A DNA stretch of 64,000 nt from Providencia alcalifaciens DSM 30120 (GCF_000173415.1 NZ_ABXW01000053.1:186001-250000), one strand, 5' to 3'. Counted from the first letter of the stretch, positions 47,487 to 61,741 are shown. Numbers and translations are program-made. The notes: generated by a model not told the origin, from the sequence alone.

Positions 47487-49202
47487 ATGAGTACAAAAAA
47501 TATTAATAGATTGCGCCCTTTTAGCGCATTAATAGACTCCTGTTGGAAAGAGAAATATACCGCAGCGCGTTTCATGAAGGACTTAATTGCGGGTATTACC
47601 GTTGGGATTATTGCAATTCCATTGGCGATGGCGCTCGCAATAGCCAGTGGCGTTCCCCCGCAATATGGACTTTACACCGCTGCAATTGCTGGGATTGTAA
47701 TTGCCATTTCTGGTGGTTCCCGTTATAGCGTATCCGGTCCTACTGCGGCATTTGTGGTGATCTTATACCCAGTATCTCAACAATATGGGCTCAGTGGCTT
47801 ATTAGTCGCAACATTAATGTCAGGCATTATCTTGCTGGCAATGGGTTTTGCTCGGTTTGGTAAGTTCATCGAATATATTCCCGTGTCCGTAACGCTGGGA
47901 TTTACGTCTGGGATTGCTATTACAATTGCCACTATGCAAATCAAGGATTTCTTTGGTCTGCAAATGGAGCATGTTCCTGAAAACTATGTTGATAAGGTTA
48001 TTGCTCTAAGCAAAGCTTTTCCAACCTTACAATATAGCGATACGTTGATTGGGCTTGCCACATTACTTGTCTTAATCTTCTGGCCTAAACTTAAGGTTCG
48101 CCTGCCTGGGCATCTACCCGCAATTATTGTTGGGACCTTAATTATGTGGATATTAACGCTGTTTGATATTCATGTGGAAACGATCGGTTCTAAATTTAGC
48201 TATTTGCTTCCTGACGGCACAGAGGGAAGTGGTATTCCGCCAATTTTACCGCAATTTATATTGCCATGGGAGTTACCAGGCAGTGCCCCCATTAGCTGGG
48301 CGATGATCACAGCACTTATGCCTGCCGCACTATCGATGGCAGTGCTAGGTGCGATTGAGTCCCTACTGTGTGCCGTAGTGCTCGATAATATGACGGGGAA
48401 AAAGCACCACTCCAATAGTGAATTGATAGGTCAAGGGCTAGGAAATATTGCCGCCCCATTCTTTGGGGGGATCACGGCAACGGCTGCAATTGCTCGTTCT
48501 GCTGCAAACGTTCGAGCCGGTGCAACCTCTCCTATTTCAGCTATCATACACTCGATTTTAGTGCTACTGACACTGCTTATTTTAGCGCCTTTATTGTCGT
48601 ATTTACCGCTTGCCGCCATGTCTTCACTGCTCTTGATCGTGGCTTGGAACATGAGTGCAGCGGGTAAAGTCTTTAGCTTGATCCGCCGCGCACCTAAAGA
48701 TGACATTATTGTATTGCTGTTATGTATGTCTTTAACTGTTCTATTCGATATGGTGATCGCCATTACCGTCGGTATCGTTATTGCTTCGTTGCTGTTTATG
48801 CGACGTATTGCCAATATGACACGAGTTACACAGTTGCCGGAGACTCAAGAAGATAAAAGCGTGTTAGTTGTCCGAGTGAATGGTCCACTGTTCTTTGCTG
48901 CCGCAGAACGTATTTTTGATGAACTGCGAGTAAAAAGTCATGGCTATGAAATTATTGTTATGCAGTGGGATGCGGTACCTGTCTTTGATGCGGGTGGCTT
49001 AGAAGCCTTCCAGAAATTTATTGATATCGTACGTAAAGATACTCACATTATTGTGTGTGATATCCCGTTCCAACCGCTGAAAACATTAGCTCGTGCGAAT
49101 GTTCGTCCTATTGATGGCGCGCTCAGTTTCCAAAACTCACTGGATAGTGCTTTAGACGAAGTTCAGCACATTCAAGAGGCTAAAAGGTCCCTTACGTCTT
49201 AA
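47487..49202 (+). CDS. dauA: SulP-family C4-dicarboxylate transporter DauA
   Basis: 571 aa from ATG 47487 (TAGGG upstream); further in-frame upstream codons are AT-rich noncoding sequence. Transport domain: [68 protein letters not shown]-terminal STAS domain (~res 450-560) with [17 protein letters not shown] and [16 protein letters not shown]. coli DauA imports succinate and other C4-dicarboxylates at acid pH. In E. coli it sits next to prs; here about 9 kb separates them. Confidence 0.93.
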   Translation: MSTKNINRLRPFSALIDSCWKEKYTAARFMKDLIAGITVGIIAIPLAMALAIASGVPPQYGLYTAAIAGIVIAISGGSRYSVSGPTAAFVVILYPVSQQYGLSGLLVATLMSGIILLAMGFARFGKFIEYIPVSVTLGFTSGIAITIATMQIKDFFGLQMEHVPENYVDKVIALSKAFPTLQYSDTLIGLATLLVLIFWPKLKVRLPGHLPAIIVGTLIMWILTLFDIHVETIGSKFSYLLPDGTEGSGIPPILPQFILPWELPGSAPISWAMITALMPAALSMAVLGAIESLLCAVVLDNMTGKKHHSNSELIGQGLGNIAAPFFGGITATAAIARSAANVRAGATSPISAIIHSILVLLTLLILAPLLSYLPLAAMSSLLLIVAWNMSAAGKVFSLIRRAPKDDIIVLLLCMSLTVLFDMVIAITVGIVIASLLFMRRIANMTRVTQLPETQEDKSVLVVRVNGPLFFAAAERIFDELRVKSHGYEIIVMQWDAVPVFDAGGLEAFQKFIDIVRKDTHIIVCDIPFQPLKTLARANVRPIDGALSFQNSLDSALDEVQHIQEAKRSLTS

Positions 49203-49240
49203 AAAGGCGAAGACTTAAATTATAACTGAAGCTAACAATA

Positions 49241-49275
49241 AAAATGCCGCACTTGCTAAACAAGCGCGGCATTTT
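49241..49275 (+). terminator. Terminator after dauA (bidirectional)
   Basis: AAAATGCCGC pairs with GCGGCATTTT, with CTTG/CAAG inside. It ends 21 bases before the stop of the converging Sel1 gene. Confidence 0.95.
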
Positions 49276-49296
49276 CTATTCATTCTGTACCTAAAA

Positions 49297-50049
49297 CTAG
49301 TAGCAATACATTTCGTTATTCTCTTTTTTACCTAGCTCACATGCCATTGCGCGGAGTTTCGTGGCTTTTTGCTCGTCATCTCTGACAGTACCATTGTTGC
49401 CATCATTAAATTGAAATGATGCCATTCCTTCAGCAAAACCTGAGAAAGTTAACGCATCCGCTTTTGCAAACCACTCTAACGCCTTTTTTTCATTCTGTGG
49501 TACGCCATGACCATCATAATAAATGATACCTAACCATAATGGCGCGTTGAAGTAATCTTTGTCATTTAACGCACTGACTTCCTCAAGTAGTGCAATGGCG
49601 CGCGGATAATCAACAGCGCCAGACTCCGGCGTAATTAAAGCTTCAGCTAAACTAATTTTTCCTCGAATACTTCCACCATCAACGGCTTTACTTGCATATT
49701 CGCGGGCTTTGACAAATTCTTCAGTGAACGTTCTATCACCACTCATTAACGTAATATCCGCCAATAATGAATATGCATCCGCATTACCTGATTGTGCTGA
49801 TTTTTCTGCCCATAACTTAGCGTTATTTTGGTTTTGTAATACACCAACCCCCGATAAATACATGCCTGCTAATTCATATTGCGCTTTAGCATCATTATTT
49901 TGAGCCGCAATTTTAGTGTGTTCGAATACTTTCTTATTTTCAGGTGTAATATCGTATTGCGCTGAAACTTGTAGAGAAAATACCAAGCCTACTGCCCCTA
50001 AACAAAGTTGACGACTAACGTGTTTAACACTTGAGATTATCGGATACAT
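49297..50049 (-). CDS. Secreted Sel1-repeat (TPR-like) protein
   Basis: 250 aa from ATG 50049 (AAAGGTGCCT upstream), with signal peptide ending LQVSA before QYDITPEN. Sel1-type repeats: DAKAQYELAGMYLSGVGVLQNQNNAKLWAEKSA, GNADAYSLLADITL, and APLWLGIIYYDGHGVPQNEKKALEWFAKA. Such repeats form helical protein-protein interaction scaffolds. Probably periplasmic; partner unknown. Two C-terminal Cys (MACELG, EMYCY) could pair. Confidence 0.82.
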   Translation of the reverse strand: MYPIISSVKHVSRQLCLGAVGLVFSLQVSAQYDITPENKKVFEHTKIAAQNNDAKAQYELAGMYLSGVGVLQNQNNAKLWAEKSAQSGNADAYSLLADITLMSGDRTFTEEFVKAREYASKAVDGGSIRGKISLAEALITPESGAVDYPRAIALLEEVSALNDKDYFNAPLWLGIIYYDGHGVPQNEKKALEWFAKADALTFSGFAEGMASFQFNDGNNGTVRDDEQKATKLRAMACELGKKENNEMYCY

Positions 50050-50119
50050 AGGCACCTTTTTATTTTTTTAAATTTATTATGAATCAGTATTTCAAAAAAT
50101 TCAGTTAAAAATCTCTGCA

Positions 50120-51022
50120 TTACAGTGCTGACCCTTGTCTGCCATTTACGAGCAAATATTGGTATAAACTGTTCATACCTACCCAACGGTTTTCACACCA
50201 TTGCGGTGCTAACAATGTTGGTTTTCTCGCACTAGCACTGATGCGATGATATAAAATATCGGTCGGAGTATGGCGGATCATCTCACCGGCGGTGGCTGTA
50301 TATTCTTCTAAAGATAGCGTTTCTAAGCGTCCTGCACGCCAACTTTTTGCCATAATGCTGCCCTCAACAATGTGCAATGGATGTAGCTTTATACCATCCG
50401 TGCCACATGCCAAAACCGCATCTAATGTCTGCATATTCATGGTTGCATTTTCGCTTGGCAGACCGCAAATCAAGTGTGTACATACCTTGAGTCCAAGTGC
50501 GCGAGCTTTTTGCGCTGTTGCTTGATAAGCCGCAAAGTCATGCCCACGATTTATACGGTGCAACGTCTTATCATGAGCAGTTTGTAACCCAAGCTCTAAC
50601 CAAATTTCATAACCTTGTTGACGGTATCCAGCCAGCAAAGAGAGCACAGCATCAGGTACGCAATCAGGGCGAGTGCCTACACATAACCCAACCATATCAG
50701 CTTGTTGTAGCGCTTCTTCATACAATAGTTTTAATCTATGCACTTCGTCATAGGTGCTGGTATAAGCTTGGAAATACGCTAAATAGCGATTTGCGCGGGA
50801 TATTCGAGAAATTTGTTGTTGGATTTGCAAACTGATGGATTGTTCAGATTGGTTTTCATCACTGAAGGATGACACATTACAAAATGTACAGCCACCCCGT
50901 CCCAACGTGCCATCACGGTTTGGGCAGCTAAAGCCGCCGTGCAAGGTGACTTTGTGAATTTTTTCACCATATCGGCGCTGAAGATCAGCGCCGAACATGG
51001 AAACAACATCGTTTAATTGCAT
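50120..51022 (-). CDS. yhcC: Radical SAM protein YhcC (TIGR01212 family)
   Basis: 300 aa. The iron-sulfur cluster cysteines lie in HGGFSCPNRDGTLGRGGCTFCNVSSF, an arrangement particular to this family. Other near-identities with E. coli YhcC: YLAYFQAYTSTYDEV, GLCVGTRPDCVPDAVL, GLQTAHDKTLHRINRGHDF and YHRISASARKPTLLAP. The reaction is unknown to me. It sits 12 bases after kdsA, so it may be cotranscribed with it; in E. coli it is beside gltB instead. Confidence 0.92.
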   Translation of the reverse strand: MQLNDVVSMFGADLQRRYGEKIHKVTLHGGFSCPNRDGTLGRGGCTFCNVSSFSDENQSEQSISLQIQQQISRISRANRYLAYFQAYTSTYDEVHRLKLLYEEALQQADMVGLCVGTRPDCVPDAVLSLLAGYRQQGYEIWLELGLQTAHDKTLHRINRGHDFAAYQATAQKARALGLKVCTHLICGLPSENATMNMQTLDAVLACGTDGIKLHPLHIVEGSIMAKSWRAGRLETLSLEEYTATAGEMIRHTPTDILYHRISASARKPTLLAPQWCENRWVGMNSLYQYLLVNGRQGSAL

Positions 51023-51034
51023 TTGGAACCGAGA

Positions 51035-51922
<888 letters not shown>

Positions 51923-51933
51923 CTATACGTTAA

Positions 51934-52743
51934 TCAATGCAGTACGACTGGAAGATTATCCAGCGAATAAATTTGGATCTTAATCATTTCGGACACTGGG
52001 TCTTCTGGGCAATGCTCAACAAAATAGTTAAGGTCGCTCAGTGCCACATGATTACAGTCTAAATGCGCGAGGATAAGTCCTCGGTCACGAATTTCATAGG
52101 GATCTTCAGGATCTAGGATTAGCAATGTCTCACAGACTTTTAATGCCATCTCCATTTTCTTCTCTTCCATCAGCGCCGCTTTCAATGTATCAAAAGTTTT
52201 GCGTACGATGACACTATGTTCAGCGACATCTAGCTCATCAAAGATAAACTCAGAGTATGGATCGACCGTCCCTTTCAACCACATTGTTAATGTATGCTGA
52301 GATAGGGTTTCACCATTGACAGGGTTAATAAACCATTGAGAACCATCGCGCTTTGTCGAAACAAATAGCAACTGAGTCGGGAAAATCGCGGCGTCAACAT
52401 CCAAGTCGAGTTGCTCAGCGATAAATAAAAAAATGGAACCAAGAGAGACAGGCGTACCTTGTTTGGAGGATAAGACTTTATCCAGCCACAACATATCCGA
52501 CAGGGCATAGATGCCTTCCGCAGCACCATATTTCCACTGAGAATAAAACAGAGTAATCAGCTGCTCTATTTTTGACTGATTATCCGCAGTCAAATCTATT
52601 GCATCTCGCGCTTTAGCGACAAGTTCATCTAATTGCGCTTGTACCTGCATAAAAGGAAAATCGGCACGAATGATTTGAGAAACCATCATAATGCCTTCGC
52701 TTAACGGTAACTGATTAAACTCAATATTTGCTATTGTTTTCAT
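51934..52743 (-). CDS. sirB1: SirB1 family protein (transglutaminase-like plus TPR)
   Basis: 269 aa from ATG 52743, the family length; an in-frame extension overlaps prmC. The N-terminal region is transglutaminase-like (GTPVSLGSIFLFIAEQLDLDVDAAIFPTQLLF), followed by tetratricopeptide-type helices (MALKVCETLLILDPEDPYEIRDRGLILAHLDCNHVALSDL). Function is not established. E. coli has sirB2 between prmC and sirB1; it is missing here, leaving 24 bases. Confidence 0.9.
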   Translation of the reverse strand: MKTIANIEFNQLPLSEGIMMVSQIIRADFPFMQVQAQLDELVAKARDAIDLTADNQSKIEQLITLFYSQWKYGAAEGIYALSDMLWLDKVLSSKQGTPVSLGSIFLFIAEQLDLDVDAAIFPTQLLFVSTKRDGSQWFINPVNGETLSQHTLTMWLKGTVDPYSEFIFDELDVAEHSVIVRKTFDTLKAALMEEKKMEMALKVCETLLILDPEDPYEIRDRGLILAHLDCNHVALSDLNYFVEHCPEDPVSEMIKIQIYSLDNLPVVLH

Positions 52744-52767
52744 TACAATTCCACTACAATTGCCCAC

Positions 52768-53601
52768 TTAACCATTCCATTGACCAAGAGAAACTCGCTC
52801 TTTACCACCATAATCGAGACAAGTCTCGACATTGGTGTACCCATTTTCATTAAATAGCTTTCGGACTGTTGAGCCTTGCTGCCAACCATGTTCAAGCAGC
52901 AGCCACCCTTGTTGTTTTAAGTATTGTTTTGATGTGGCAATAATGTGTTCTAAATCTGAAAAACCGTGGTTATCAGCAATCAACGCGGTTGATGGCTCAA
53001 AACGCACATCACCTTGGCTCAAGTGAATATCACCCTCATCAATATAAGGAGGGTTACTCACAATCATATCAAATAGTTCATTTGGTAGTGAAGCAAACCA
53101 ATCACTTTGCGAAAATTGAATGTTTGGAAGCGCTAAACGCTGTTGATTTCGTTGTGCTAACGCCACAGCCTCAGGGTTAAAGTCTACGCCGACCACACAA
53201 CTATTCGGCAACTCTGACGCTAAAGCTAATCCAATCGCGCCAGTGCCAGTGCCAAGATCTAAAATTCGGCACTCCGCGTTAGGTAATCGCACTAACGCTT
53301 GCTCAACAAGGCATTCGGTATCAGGGCGAGGGATCAGTGTCGCTGGCGACACATACAATGGTAAAGACCAAAACTCACGTTCGCCGACAATGTATGCTAT
53401 TGGCTCGCCCTGCTCACGACGCATTAATAAAGCGTCAAGCTGGGTCTGTTCGTCTGACGTGAGTTCCGTCTCATCAAAGGCTAGAATATAAGTACGGCTA
53501 CGCCCCGTCGTGTATTGCAACAGGATCTGCGCATCACGTTTAGCGCTATCACTGGCAGACAGTCTTACGACTGCCTGCTGTAACCATTCGCTATAACGCA
53601 T
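52768..53601 (-). CDS. prmC: Release factor glutamine methyltransferase
   Basis: Methylates the Gln of the GGQ motif in release factors RF1 and RF2. 277 aa: REQGEPIAYIVGEREFWSLPL, SAM loop ILDLGTGTGAIGLALA, and the catalytic NPPY in MIVSNPPYIDEGD. The ATG overlaps the prfA stop by one base (TAATG), coupling the enzyme to its substrate gene. Confidence 0.97.
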   Translation of the reverse strand: MRYSEWLQQAVVRLSASDSAKRDAQILLQYTTGRSRTYILAFDETELTSDEQTQLDALLMRREQGEPIAYIVGEREFWSLPLYVSPATLIPRPDTECLVEQALVRLPNAECRILDLGTGTGAIGLALASELPNSCVVGVDFNPEAVALAQRNQQRLALPNIQFSQSDWFASLPNELFDMIVSNPPYIDEGDIHLSQGDVRFEPSTALIADNHGFSDLEHIIATSKQYLKQQGWLLLEHGWQQGSTVRKLFNENGYTNVETCLDYGGKERVSLGQWNG

Positions 53602-54683
53602 TAGTCCTGCTCAGATAATGCAGAAAGCTGATCAGCTTGGTATTCGTTGATGATAGGCTGGATTAATGTATCCAGTTTCCCTTCCATCACTTCATCCAAA
53701 CGGTACAGTGTCAGGTTGATACGGTGATCTGTCACACGACCTTGTGGGAAATTGTATGTCCGGATACGGTCAGAACGGTCACCAGAACCTAACAAGTTAC
53801 GGCGCTCAGATGCTTCCGCAGCATGACGTTTATCCATTTCTGCTTGGCGTATACGTGCACCTAACACCGACATCGCTTTCGCTTTGTTCTTGTGTTGTGA
53901 GCGCTCATCCTGACACTCAACCACAATACCCGTTGGTAAGTGGGTAATACGAATTGCTGAGTCAGTGGTGTTAACGTGCTGACCACCCGCCCCAGAAGAA
54001 CGGAAAGTATCAATACGCAGATCCGCTGGGCTGATTTCTGGCAATTCAGCTTCTGGCAACTCAGGCAGAATAGCAATAGTACATGCGGACGTATGAATAC
54101 GACCTTGCGACTCAGTCTCAGGAACACGTTGTACTCGGTGACCACCTGATTCAAATTTCAGACGACCATAAACACTGTCACCCGAGATTTTCGCGATCAC
54201 CTCTTTATACCCACCGTGCTCACCATCGCTGGTGCTCATCAGCTCAACACGCCAGCGATTACTTTCTGCATAGCGGCTGTACATACGGAATAGATCACCC
54301 GCAAAAATCGCTGCTTCATCGCCACCCGCACCAGCGCGGATTTCCACAAAACAGTTATATTCATCATCAGGATCTTTTGGAAGTAACAGCAATTGTAATT
54401 GCTGTTCCAGCTCTTCATTGCGCTCTTTTGCTTCTTTAAGCTCTTCTTGAGCCATCTCTTTCATTTCAGGATCGTCTAACAGCATTTGGGCTGTTTCGAT
54501 ATCATCCTGAACGGTGCGCCACGCAGTAAAACACTTCGCGACATCCGTTAACTGAGCATATTCTTTTGATAAAGCACGAAAACGGTCTTGATCAGCAATC
54601 ACACCCGCATCAGCAAGGTGCGCTTCAATTTCTTCGTAGCGTTCTTGTAATGCTTCTAGTTTTGCGACAATAGAAGGCTTCAT
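53601..54683 (-). CDS. prfA: Peptide chain release factor 1
   Basis: Reads UAG and UAA stop codons. 360 aa with the GGQ motif in [19 protein letters not shown], the RF1-type PAT-equivalent segment near [19 protein letters not shown], and the N-terminal coiled domain. Order hemA-prfA-prmC is conserved; hemA ends 31 bases upstream. Confidence 0.98.
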   Translation of the reverse strand: MKPSIVAKLEALQERYEEIEAHLADAGVIADQDRFRALSKEYAQLTDVAKCFTAWRTVQDDIETAQMLLDDPEMKEMAQEELKEAKERNEELEQQLQLLLLPKDPDDEYNCFVEIRAGAGGDEAAIFAGDLFRMYSRYAESNRWRVELMSTSDGEHGGYKEVIAKISGDSVYGRLKFESGGHRVQRVPETESQGRIHTSACTIAILPELPEAELPEISPADLRIDTFRSSGAGGQHVNTTDSAIRITHLPTGIVVECQDERSQHKNKAKAMSVLGARIRQAEMDKRHAAEASERRNLLGSGDRSDRIRTYNFPQGRVTDHRINLTLYRLDEVMEGKLDTLIQPIINEYQADQLSALSEQD

Positions 54684-54714
54684 TCGTTATATCAGACCTA
54701 TGATTAAAAAGTGG

Positions 54715-55977
54715 TTATTGATGGTCCAGCCCTAAGCTGTCCCTAAGTAGATTTAGACGCTCAACATCCCCATTTCCTGCAGCTTGCTGCAAAGATTTAG
54801 TCGGAGCGTGGATCAGGCGGTTGGTTAACTGTTGTGATAATTGCATGATTACTTGCTCAGGGTTGGCACCTTGGGCAATGGCTGCAAGTGCTTTCTCGGT
54901 CATACTTGCCCGAATTGCTTCCGCCTGTTCTCTATATTCGCGAATTGTAGAGACTCCGGCTTGTGAGCGCAACCAATCCATAAAATGACCGCTTTCTTGT
55001 TCAACGATAAATTCCGCTTCAACCGCCGCGGCCTTACGCTGAGCCAAATTTTGGGCAATGATGGATTCAAGATCATCAACAGTATAGAGATAAACATCTC
55101 TGAGTTTTTCTACATCCTGTTCGATATCACGAGGTACAGCGATATCAATCAATAACATAGGTTTACTGCGACGTGCTTTCATCGCACGTTCGACCATTCC
55201 TTTACCAATAATTGGCAATGGGCTGGCTGTCGAGCTGATCACGATATCTGCTTCAGCTAAACGGTTATCGATGTCCGCTAATGAAATAACTTGTGCGTTA
55301 ACTTCCTTGGCGAGCAGTTGTGCACGTTCAAGGGTTCGGTTAGCTATCATCATTTTCTGCACGCCATGCTCACGTAAATGACGCGCGACTAATTCAATAG
55401 TTTCACCTGCACCGACTAACAAAATATTCAAATGTTTGAGTGATTCAAAAATCTGTCTCGCGAGTGTACAAGCAGCAAATGCGACAGAAACGGCATTCGC
55501 ACCAATATCGGTTTCTGTTCGTACACGTTTTGCCACGGAAAAAGATTTTTGGAATAAGCGCTCTAATTCGCTAGACAGTGAATGGTTATCTTGCGAAAGC
55601 GCAAAGGCCTTTTTCACTTGACCGAGAATTTGAGGCTCACCGAGAACCAGTGAATCTAACCCACTCGCCACGCGCATAAGGTGACTTACTGCGCGTGCAT
55701 CTTGATGCCAGTAGAGACTGGGTTGTAGGTCTTTAGCGGTGATCCCATGAAAATCACATAACCATTTGGTTAACTGTTCTTGCGCTTTTTCTTGAGATTC
55801 AAGGCTTAGATACAGTTCAGTTCGGTTACAGGTAGACAGCACAACACCGCCACGCACTTGAGGCTGTTTTAAAAGTTCCTCAAGTGCGTGGTCGATTTTT
55901 TCAGGACCAAAAGCGACTTGCTCACGCAAAGCTACCGGGGCCGTTTTATGATTAATGCCTAAGGCTAATAAGGTCAT
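54715..55977 (-). CDS. hemA: Glutamyl-tRNA reductase
   Basis: First committed step of C5 haem biosynthesis. 420 aa: [19 protein letters not shown], catalytic Cys in [37 protein letters not shown], Rossmann region [17 protein letters not shown], and C-terminal dimerisation helices. The N-terminal Lys-containing degradation region is also conserved. First gene of the hemA-prfA-prmC unit. Confidence 0.98.
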   Translation of the reverse strand: MTLLALGINHKTAPVALREQVAFGPEKIDHALEELLKQPQVRGGVVLSTCNRTELYLSLESQEKAQEQLTKWLCDFHGITAKDLQPSLYWHQDARAVSHLMRVASGLDSLVLGEPQILGQVKKAFALSQDNHSLSSELERLFQKSFSVAKRVRTETDIGANAVSVAFAACTLARQIFESLKHLNILLVGAGETIELVARHLREHGVQKMMIANRTLERAQLLAKEVNAQVISLADIDNRLAEADIVISSTASPLPIIGKGMVERAMKARRSKPMLLIDIAVPRDIEQDVEKLRDVYLYTVDDLESIIAQNLAQRKAAAVEAEFIVEQESGHFMDWLRSQAGVSTIREYREQAEAIRASMTEKALAAIAQGANPEQVIMQLSQQLTNRLIHAPTKSLQQAAGNGDVERLNLLRDSLGLDHQ

Positions 55978-56456
55978 TGTGCTTACGACTTACTCACATT
56001 GCTCACATTGCTAATTTATTTATCAGCCTGATACTAGTAACCTAGCTCATTGCTGAGATTTATATGCGTATATTGTAGATGATTAACGCTTCTGTTTCTA
56101 CGGGTACTCAATGGCTAACAGCCAGAAAGATGATTAACCCCAAAATATGAAGTAATTATCTGACTAGCTGCCTTAAATATCAATAAGATGCTTTAAGAAT
56201 GCATTTATTACGCACAGAAAGCAAATCCATACTTTTCATCATATTATCATTGATAGGCCAATAAGATTGGCGCAATATCCCTGAAAAATATCTCATTTTA
56301 ACGTTAGCATCCCATTAAAGCACTCTGGTGTTTTCGATAGCTTTAATAGGCAATGATGTCTAAAATAAATTTAATTCTCTATTGAGAAAACCAGAAAATG
56401 GTTAAAATAACGACCCTGTTTGTGGTTTCATCTGCAATGTCATTACTATTCACTCT
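55978..56456. other. Divergent promoter region of hemA and lolB
   Basis: 479 AT-rich bases with stops in all frames and no gene, RNA or strong hairpin that I can recognise. It presumably carries the promoters for hemA (leftward) and lolB (rightward). Confidence 0.6.
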
Positions 56457-57139
56457 ATGTTGAGAATCGATATGCAATTTTTTTCTGCTCTGTCGTTTAT
56501 TCGCCCAGCCAAAGGCTTTTTGCGATTAATTCCCCTCTCAGCCTTATTTCTTACCGCCTGCGTGACAACGTCACAAAACACCACAAAAGAAACCTCTTCA
56601 TCTTCTGATGAACAGTGGCAAAAACATCAGGCTCAAGTTTCGGAATTGCGAGATTACCAAACTCGAGGCTCCTTTGTGTATATCGGCGGACAAGGAACTG
56701 GCACGGAAACCAAAACCTACGCGAAATTTTTCTGGCAACAATACACGCCTGAAAAATACCGTTTATTGCTCACCAATCCATTAGGAACTCGCGAACTGGA
56801 ACTCAGCGTTGAGCCCGATTTAACCAAGTTAATCACCAAAGACGGTCAAACGCATATGAGCGATGTACCCAGTGAGCTAATTTATCAACTAACGGGTATG
56901 GATATCCCAATTGATGAACTCACCGCGTGGTTAGTCGGCTCACCCGGTCGAGCGTCAGAATACACCCTTGATAGTAACCACCTGTTGAAATCAGTCACTT
57001 TTAAAGTCAATGGTGAAACATGGAATTTGGATTATCTCTCTTACGATACCAAAACCACACCAATGTTACCGAATCAGATGGAATTGCATCAAAAAGATAA
57101 AATCATCAAGTTAAAAATGGATAGTTGGACACTGAAAAA

Positions 57140-57143
<4 letters not shown>
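56457..57143 (+). CDS. lolB: Outer-membrane lipoprotein receptor LolB
   Basis: Accepts lipoproteins from LolA and inserts them into the outer membrane. 228 aa from ATG 56457; the ATG at 56472 is an equally possible start. Signal peptide with lipobox SALFLTAC (lipid Cys35). Mature part [49 protein letters not shown] and [12 protein letters not shown] matches E. coli LolB. It overlaps ispE by 4 nt. Confidence 0.95.
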
Positions 57144-59031
<1,888 letters not shown>

Positions 59032-59035
59032 TTCT

Positions 59036-59062
59036 AAAACGGGGTCTTAATGACCCCGTTTT
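59036..59062 (+). terminator. Terminator after prs
   Basis: An 11-bp perfect stem (AAAACGGGGTC / GACCCCGTTTT), loop of 5, ending in T residues, 5 bases after the stop codon. Confidence 0.95.
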
Positions 59063-59114
59063 AACATACTGGTTTCAGTCGTTTTTCATTAAATTATTGA
59101 GGCGAGAAATGTGC

Positions 59115-59205
59115 TTTATCGCACCACATTCATTGTGGTCACGATACAAAAATTTATAAGTAGCGCCCCTACTGTTGTCCATCAACCGTAGGGGCTTTAT
59201 TTTTT
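59115..59205 (+). ncRNA. Hairpin series ending in a second terminator; small-RNA candidate
   Basis: After the prs terminator come GTGC-TTTATC-GCAC, CCACA-TTCAT-TGTGG and then an 8-bp stem GCCCCTAC / GTAGGGGC (59165-59195) followed by TTTATTTTTT. A second, strong terminator with no open reading frame in front of it suggests an independent short transcript. No convincing promoter is visible, so this stays a candidate. Confidence 0.35.
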
Positions 59206-59233
59206 GTATGTGATATTAAGATAATTTCTAAGC

Positions 59234-59278
59234 AAAAAATAAGAGTGAAATTCTTAGTCAATAATTTCACTCTTATTT
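59234..59278 (-). terminator. Terminator after ychH
   Basis: A 15-bp perfect stem (AAATAAGAGTGAAAT / ATTTCACTCTTATTT) with a 12-nt loop and six T residues following on the minus strand. Confidence 0.9.
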
Positions 59279-59371
59279 ATATTCATCATGCTTCCGCTCA
59301 CCGAGCGCATTATTTTCTGCAATCAGCTTTCAACAGTTAATTTCACACTGTTGGGATTTGACGTTAACTTG

Positions 59372-59644
59372 TCATGGATAACGATGGTTATCATTACGGG
59401 AATGAAATTGGCGTTTTACTAAACAGTAACGATCTTCCACTTTTTCCCTACCACCCATTCTCGCACCCACTAACCAAACTAATGCACCAATAAAAATTCC
59501 AAACAACGAACCGTTAATGATGTCATCGGATAAGCCTAAGTCCACAATATGAGAAAACAGGTTTAAACCAATGCTCCCTCCCATGACGACCATGCCCAGT
59601 CCCATTAAACCATTTCCGATGAATGTAACCGTTTTCCGTTTCAT
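59372..59644 (-). CDS. ychH: YchH, small stress-linked membrane protein (DUF2583)
   Basis: 90 aa from ATG 59644, with the strong ribosome site TTGGAGGTAAAT. Two membrane helices (~res 8-28 and ~45-65); IGALVWLVGARMGGREKVEDRY matches E. coli YchH. In E. coli the gene lies next to pth, as here, and has been linked to stress and biofilm behaviour. The positive C-terminal tail (KRQFHSRNDNHR) should face the cytoplasm. Confidence 0.88.
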   Translation of the reverse strand: MKRKTVTFIGNGLMGLGMVVMGGSIGLNLFSHIVDLGLSDDIINGSLFGIFIGALVWLVGARMGGREKVEDRYCLVKRQFHSRNDNHRYP

Positions 59645-59955
59645 ATTTACCTCCAATATCAGTAAACTGATAAGCAAGCATTGAAGAAAAGTTCGATAAA
59701 ACTTTATATTTATGTAAAGAGTATAGCTCTTTAAGTAAAATTATTTGCGATAAGCTTCACATGTATAGAAGAGTTTAAGGATATCTACTCAAAAAATGCT
59801 TTTTATCAAACTATAAACTTGCCTTATAGCATTACCGAATAATTCAGAAGCTAATTATCACTACAGAAATCTTCTCGCTGACAATTTTGTACATCCACCC
59901 CGACACGAGGTAAACTAGTCACCAATTTCTATACATTGACAGTGAAAAAGTCCCC

Positions 59956-60546
59956 GTGAGTAAAATAAAATTAATTGTTGGATTAGCCAATCCGGGCGCT
60001 GAATATGCGCAAACCCGCCATAATGCTGGTGCGTGGTATGTTGATTTACTGGCACAACGCCATAACCAATCACTAAAAGAAGAGCCTAAGTTTTTTGGCT
60101 ATACAGCGCGCATCAATATTGGCGGCAATGATATTCGTTTGCTAGTACCAACGACTTTTATGAATTTAAGTGGTAAATCCGTCGCCGCAGTGGCCAATTT
60201 CTATCGAATCAATCCTGATGAAATTTTAGTCGCTCATGATGAGCTCGACTTACCACCGGGCGTTGCAAAAATGAAACTGGGTGGTAGCAACGGCGGACAT
60301 AACGGCTTAAAAGATATTCAAAGCAAATTTGCCAATAACCCGAACTTTTACCGCTTACGCATTGGTATTGGGCATCCTGGCGATAAAAACAAAGTTGTTG
60401 GTTTCGTGTTAGGCAAACCACCGCTGTCTGAACAGAAGCTTATTGATGATGCGATTGATGAATCTGTGCGCTGCACGGACATCCTGTTATCAGATGGAAT
60501 GGATAAAGCTATCAATCGCTTACATGGTTTTAAAGCCACTGCCTAA
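59956..60546 (+). CDS. pth: Peptidyl-tRNA hydrolase
   Basis: Recycles peptidyl-tRNA released by drop-off. 196 aa from a GTG start. Catalytic set: Asn in [20 protein letters not shown] with His from TRHN, Asn in FMNLSGKSV and Asp in [24 protein letters not shown] is the substrate loop. Divergent from ychH; ychF follows 104 bases on. Confidence 0.97.
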   Translation: MSKIKLIVGLANPGAEYAQTRHNAGAWYVDLLAQRHNQSLKEEPKFFGYTARINIGGNDIRLLVPTTFMNLSGKSVAAVANFYRINPDEILVAHDELDLPPGVAKMKLGGSNGGHNGLKDIQSKFANNPNFYRLRIGIGHPGDKNKVVGFVLGKPPLSEQKLIDDAIDESVRCTDILLSDGMDKAINRLHGFKATA

Positions 60547-60649
60547 GAGTTGATTTCATCAAACACAAGTTTTTGTGTATAATCAGCGCCAATTTTCTAA
60601 ACATTAGGGGCAGCACACGCCTGCCCCTCGCTATTAAGGTGAGAAACAT

Positions 60650-61741
60650 ATGGGTTTTAAATGCGGTATCGTTGGTCTGCCTAACGTGGGTAAATCCACT
60701 CTGTTTAATGCATTGACCAAAGCCGGCATCGAAGCAGCCAACTTCCCTTTCTGTACGATTGAACCAAACACGGGTGTTGTGCCAATGCCAGACCCACGTC
60801 TTGATCAATTAGCTGAGATCGTGAAGCCTCAGCGCATTCTACCAACCACGATGGAATTCGTTGACATCGCTGGCTTAGTAAAAGGCGCATCAAAAGGTGA
60901 AGGTCTTGGTAACCAATTCCTGACTAACATCCGTGAAACCGAAGCGATTGGTCACGTTGTTCGCTGTTTCGAAAATGACAATATCATCCACGTTGCGGGT
61001 CAAGTTGACCCTGCGGCGGATATCGAAGTTATCAATACTGAATTAGCACTATCTGACTTAGACACTTGTGAGCGTGCTATTCACCGCGTACAAAAGCGCG
61101 CAAAAGGCGGCGATAAAGACGCAAAAGCGGAATTGGAAGCACTGGAAAAATGCCTGCCACACTTAGAACAAGCGGGTATGCTGCGTTCACTGGATTTAAC
61201 GGCTGAAGACAAAGCCGCTATCCGTTATTTAAGCTTCTTAACGCTGAAGCCAACCATGTACATTGCCAACGTCAATGAAGATGGTTTTGAAAATAACCCT
61301 TACTTAGACAAAGTTTACGAAATCGCGAAAGCTGAAGGTTCTGTTGTTGTTCCTGTTTGTGCCGCTATCGAATCCGATATCGCCGAGCTGGACGATGAAG
61401 AGCGTGATGAATTCATGGCAGATTTAGGCATTGAAGAGCCAGGTTTGAACCGTGTGATCCGTGCGGGTTATGAGTTATTAAACCTGCAAACTTACTTCAC
61501 CGCTGGTGTGAAAGAAGTGCGTGCATGGACTATCCCTGTTGGCGCAACAGCTCCACAAGCGGCAGGTAAAATCCACACTGACTTCGAAAAAGGCTTTATC
61601 CGCGCACAAACTATCGCATTTGAAGATTTCATCAAATACCGTGGTGAGCAAGGTGCAAAAGAAGCGGGTAAAATGCGTGCGGAAGGCAAAGATTACATCG
61701 TCAAAGATGGTGATGTGTTGAATTTCTTGTTTAATGTGTAA
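60650..61741 (+). CDS. ychF: Redox-linked ribosome-binding ATPase YchF (OLA1/Obg-like)
   Basis: 363 aa. P-loop [32 protein letters not shown]; switch segment [27 protein letters not shown] in place of the NKxD guanine motif, which explains ATP preference; C-terminal TGS domain ending [17 protein letters not shown]. Neighbour pth is conserved in Enterobacterales. Confidence 0.97.
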   Translation: MGFKCGIVGLPNVGKSTLFNALTKAGIEAANFPFCTIEPNTGVVPMPDPRLDQLAEIVKPQRILPTTMEFVDIAGLVKGASKGEGLGNQFLTNIRETEAIGHVVRCFENDNIIHVAGQVDPAADIEVINTELALSDLDTCERAIHRVQKRAKGGDKDAKAELEALEKCLPHLEQAGMLRSLDLTAEDKAAIRYLSFLTLKPTMYIANVNEDGFENNPYLDKVYEIAKAEGSVVVPVCAAIESDIAELDDEERDEFMADLGIEEPGLNRVIRAGYELLNLQTYFTAGVKEVRAWTIPVGATAPQAAGKIHTDFEKGFIRAQTIAFEDFIKYRGEQGAKEAGKMRAEGKDYIVKDGDVLNFLFNV

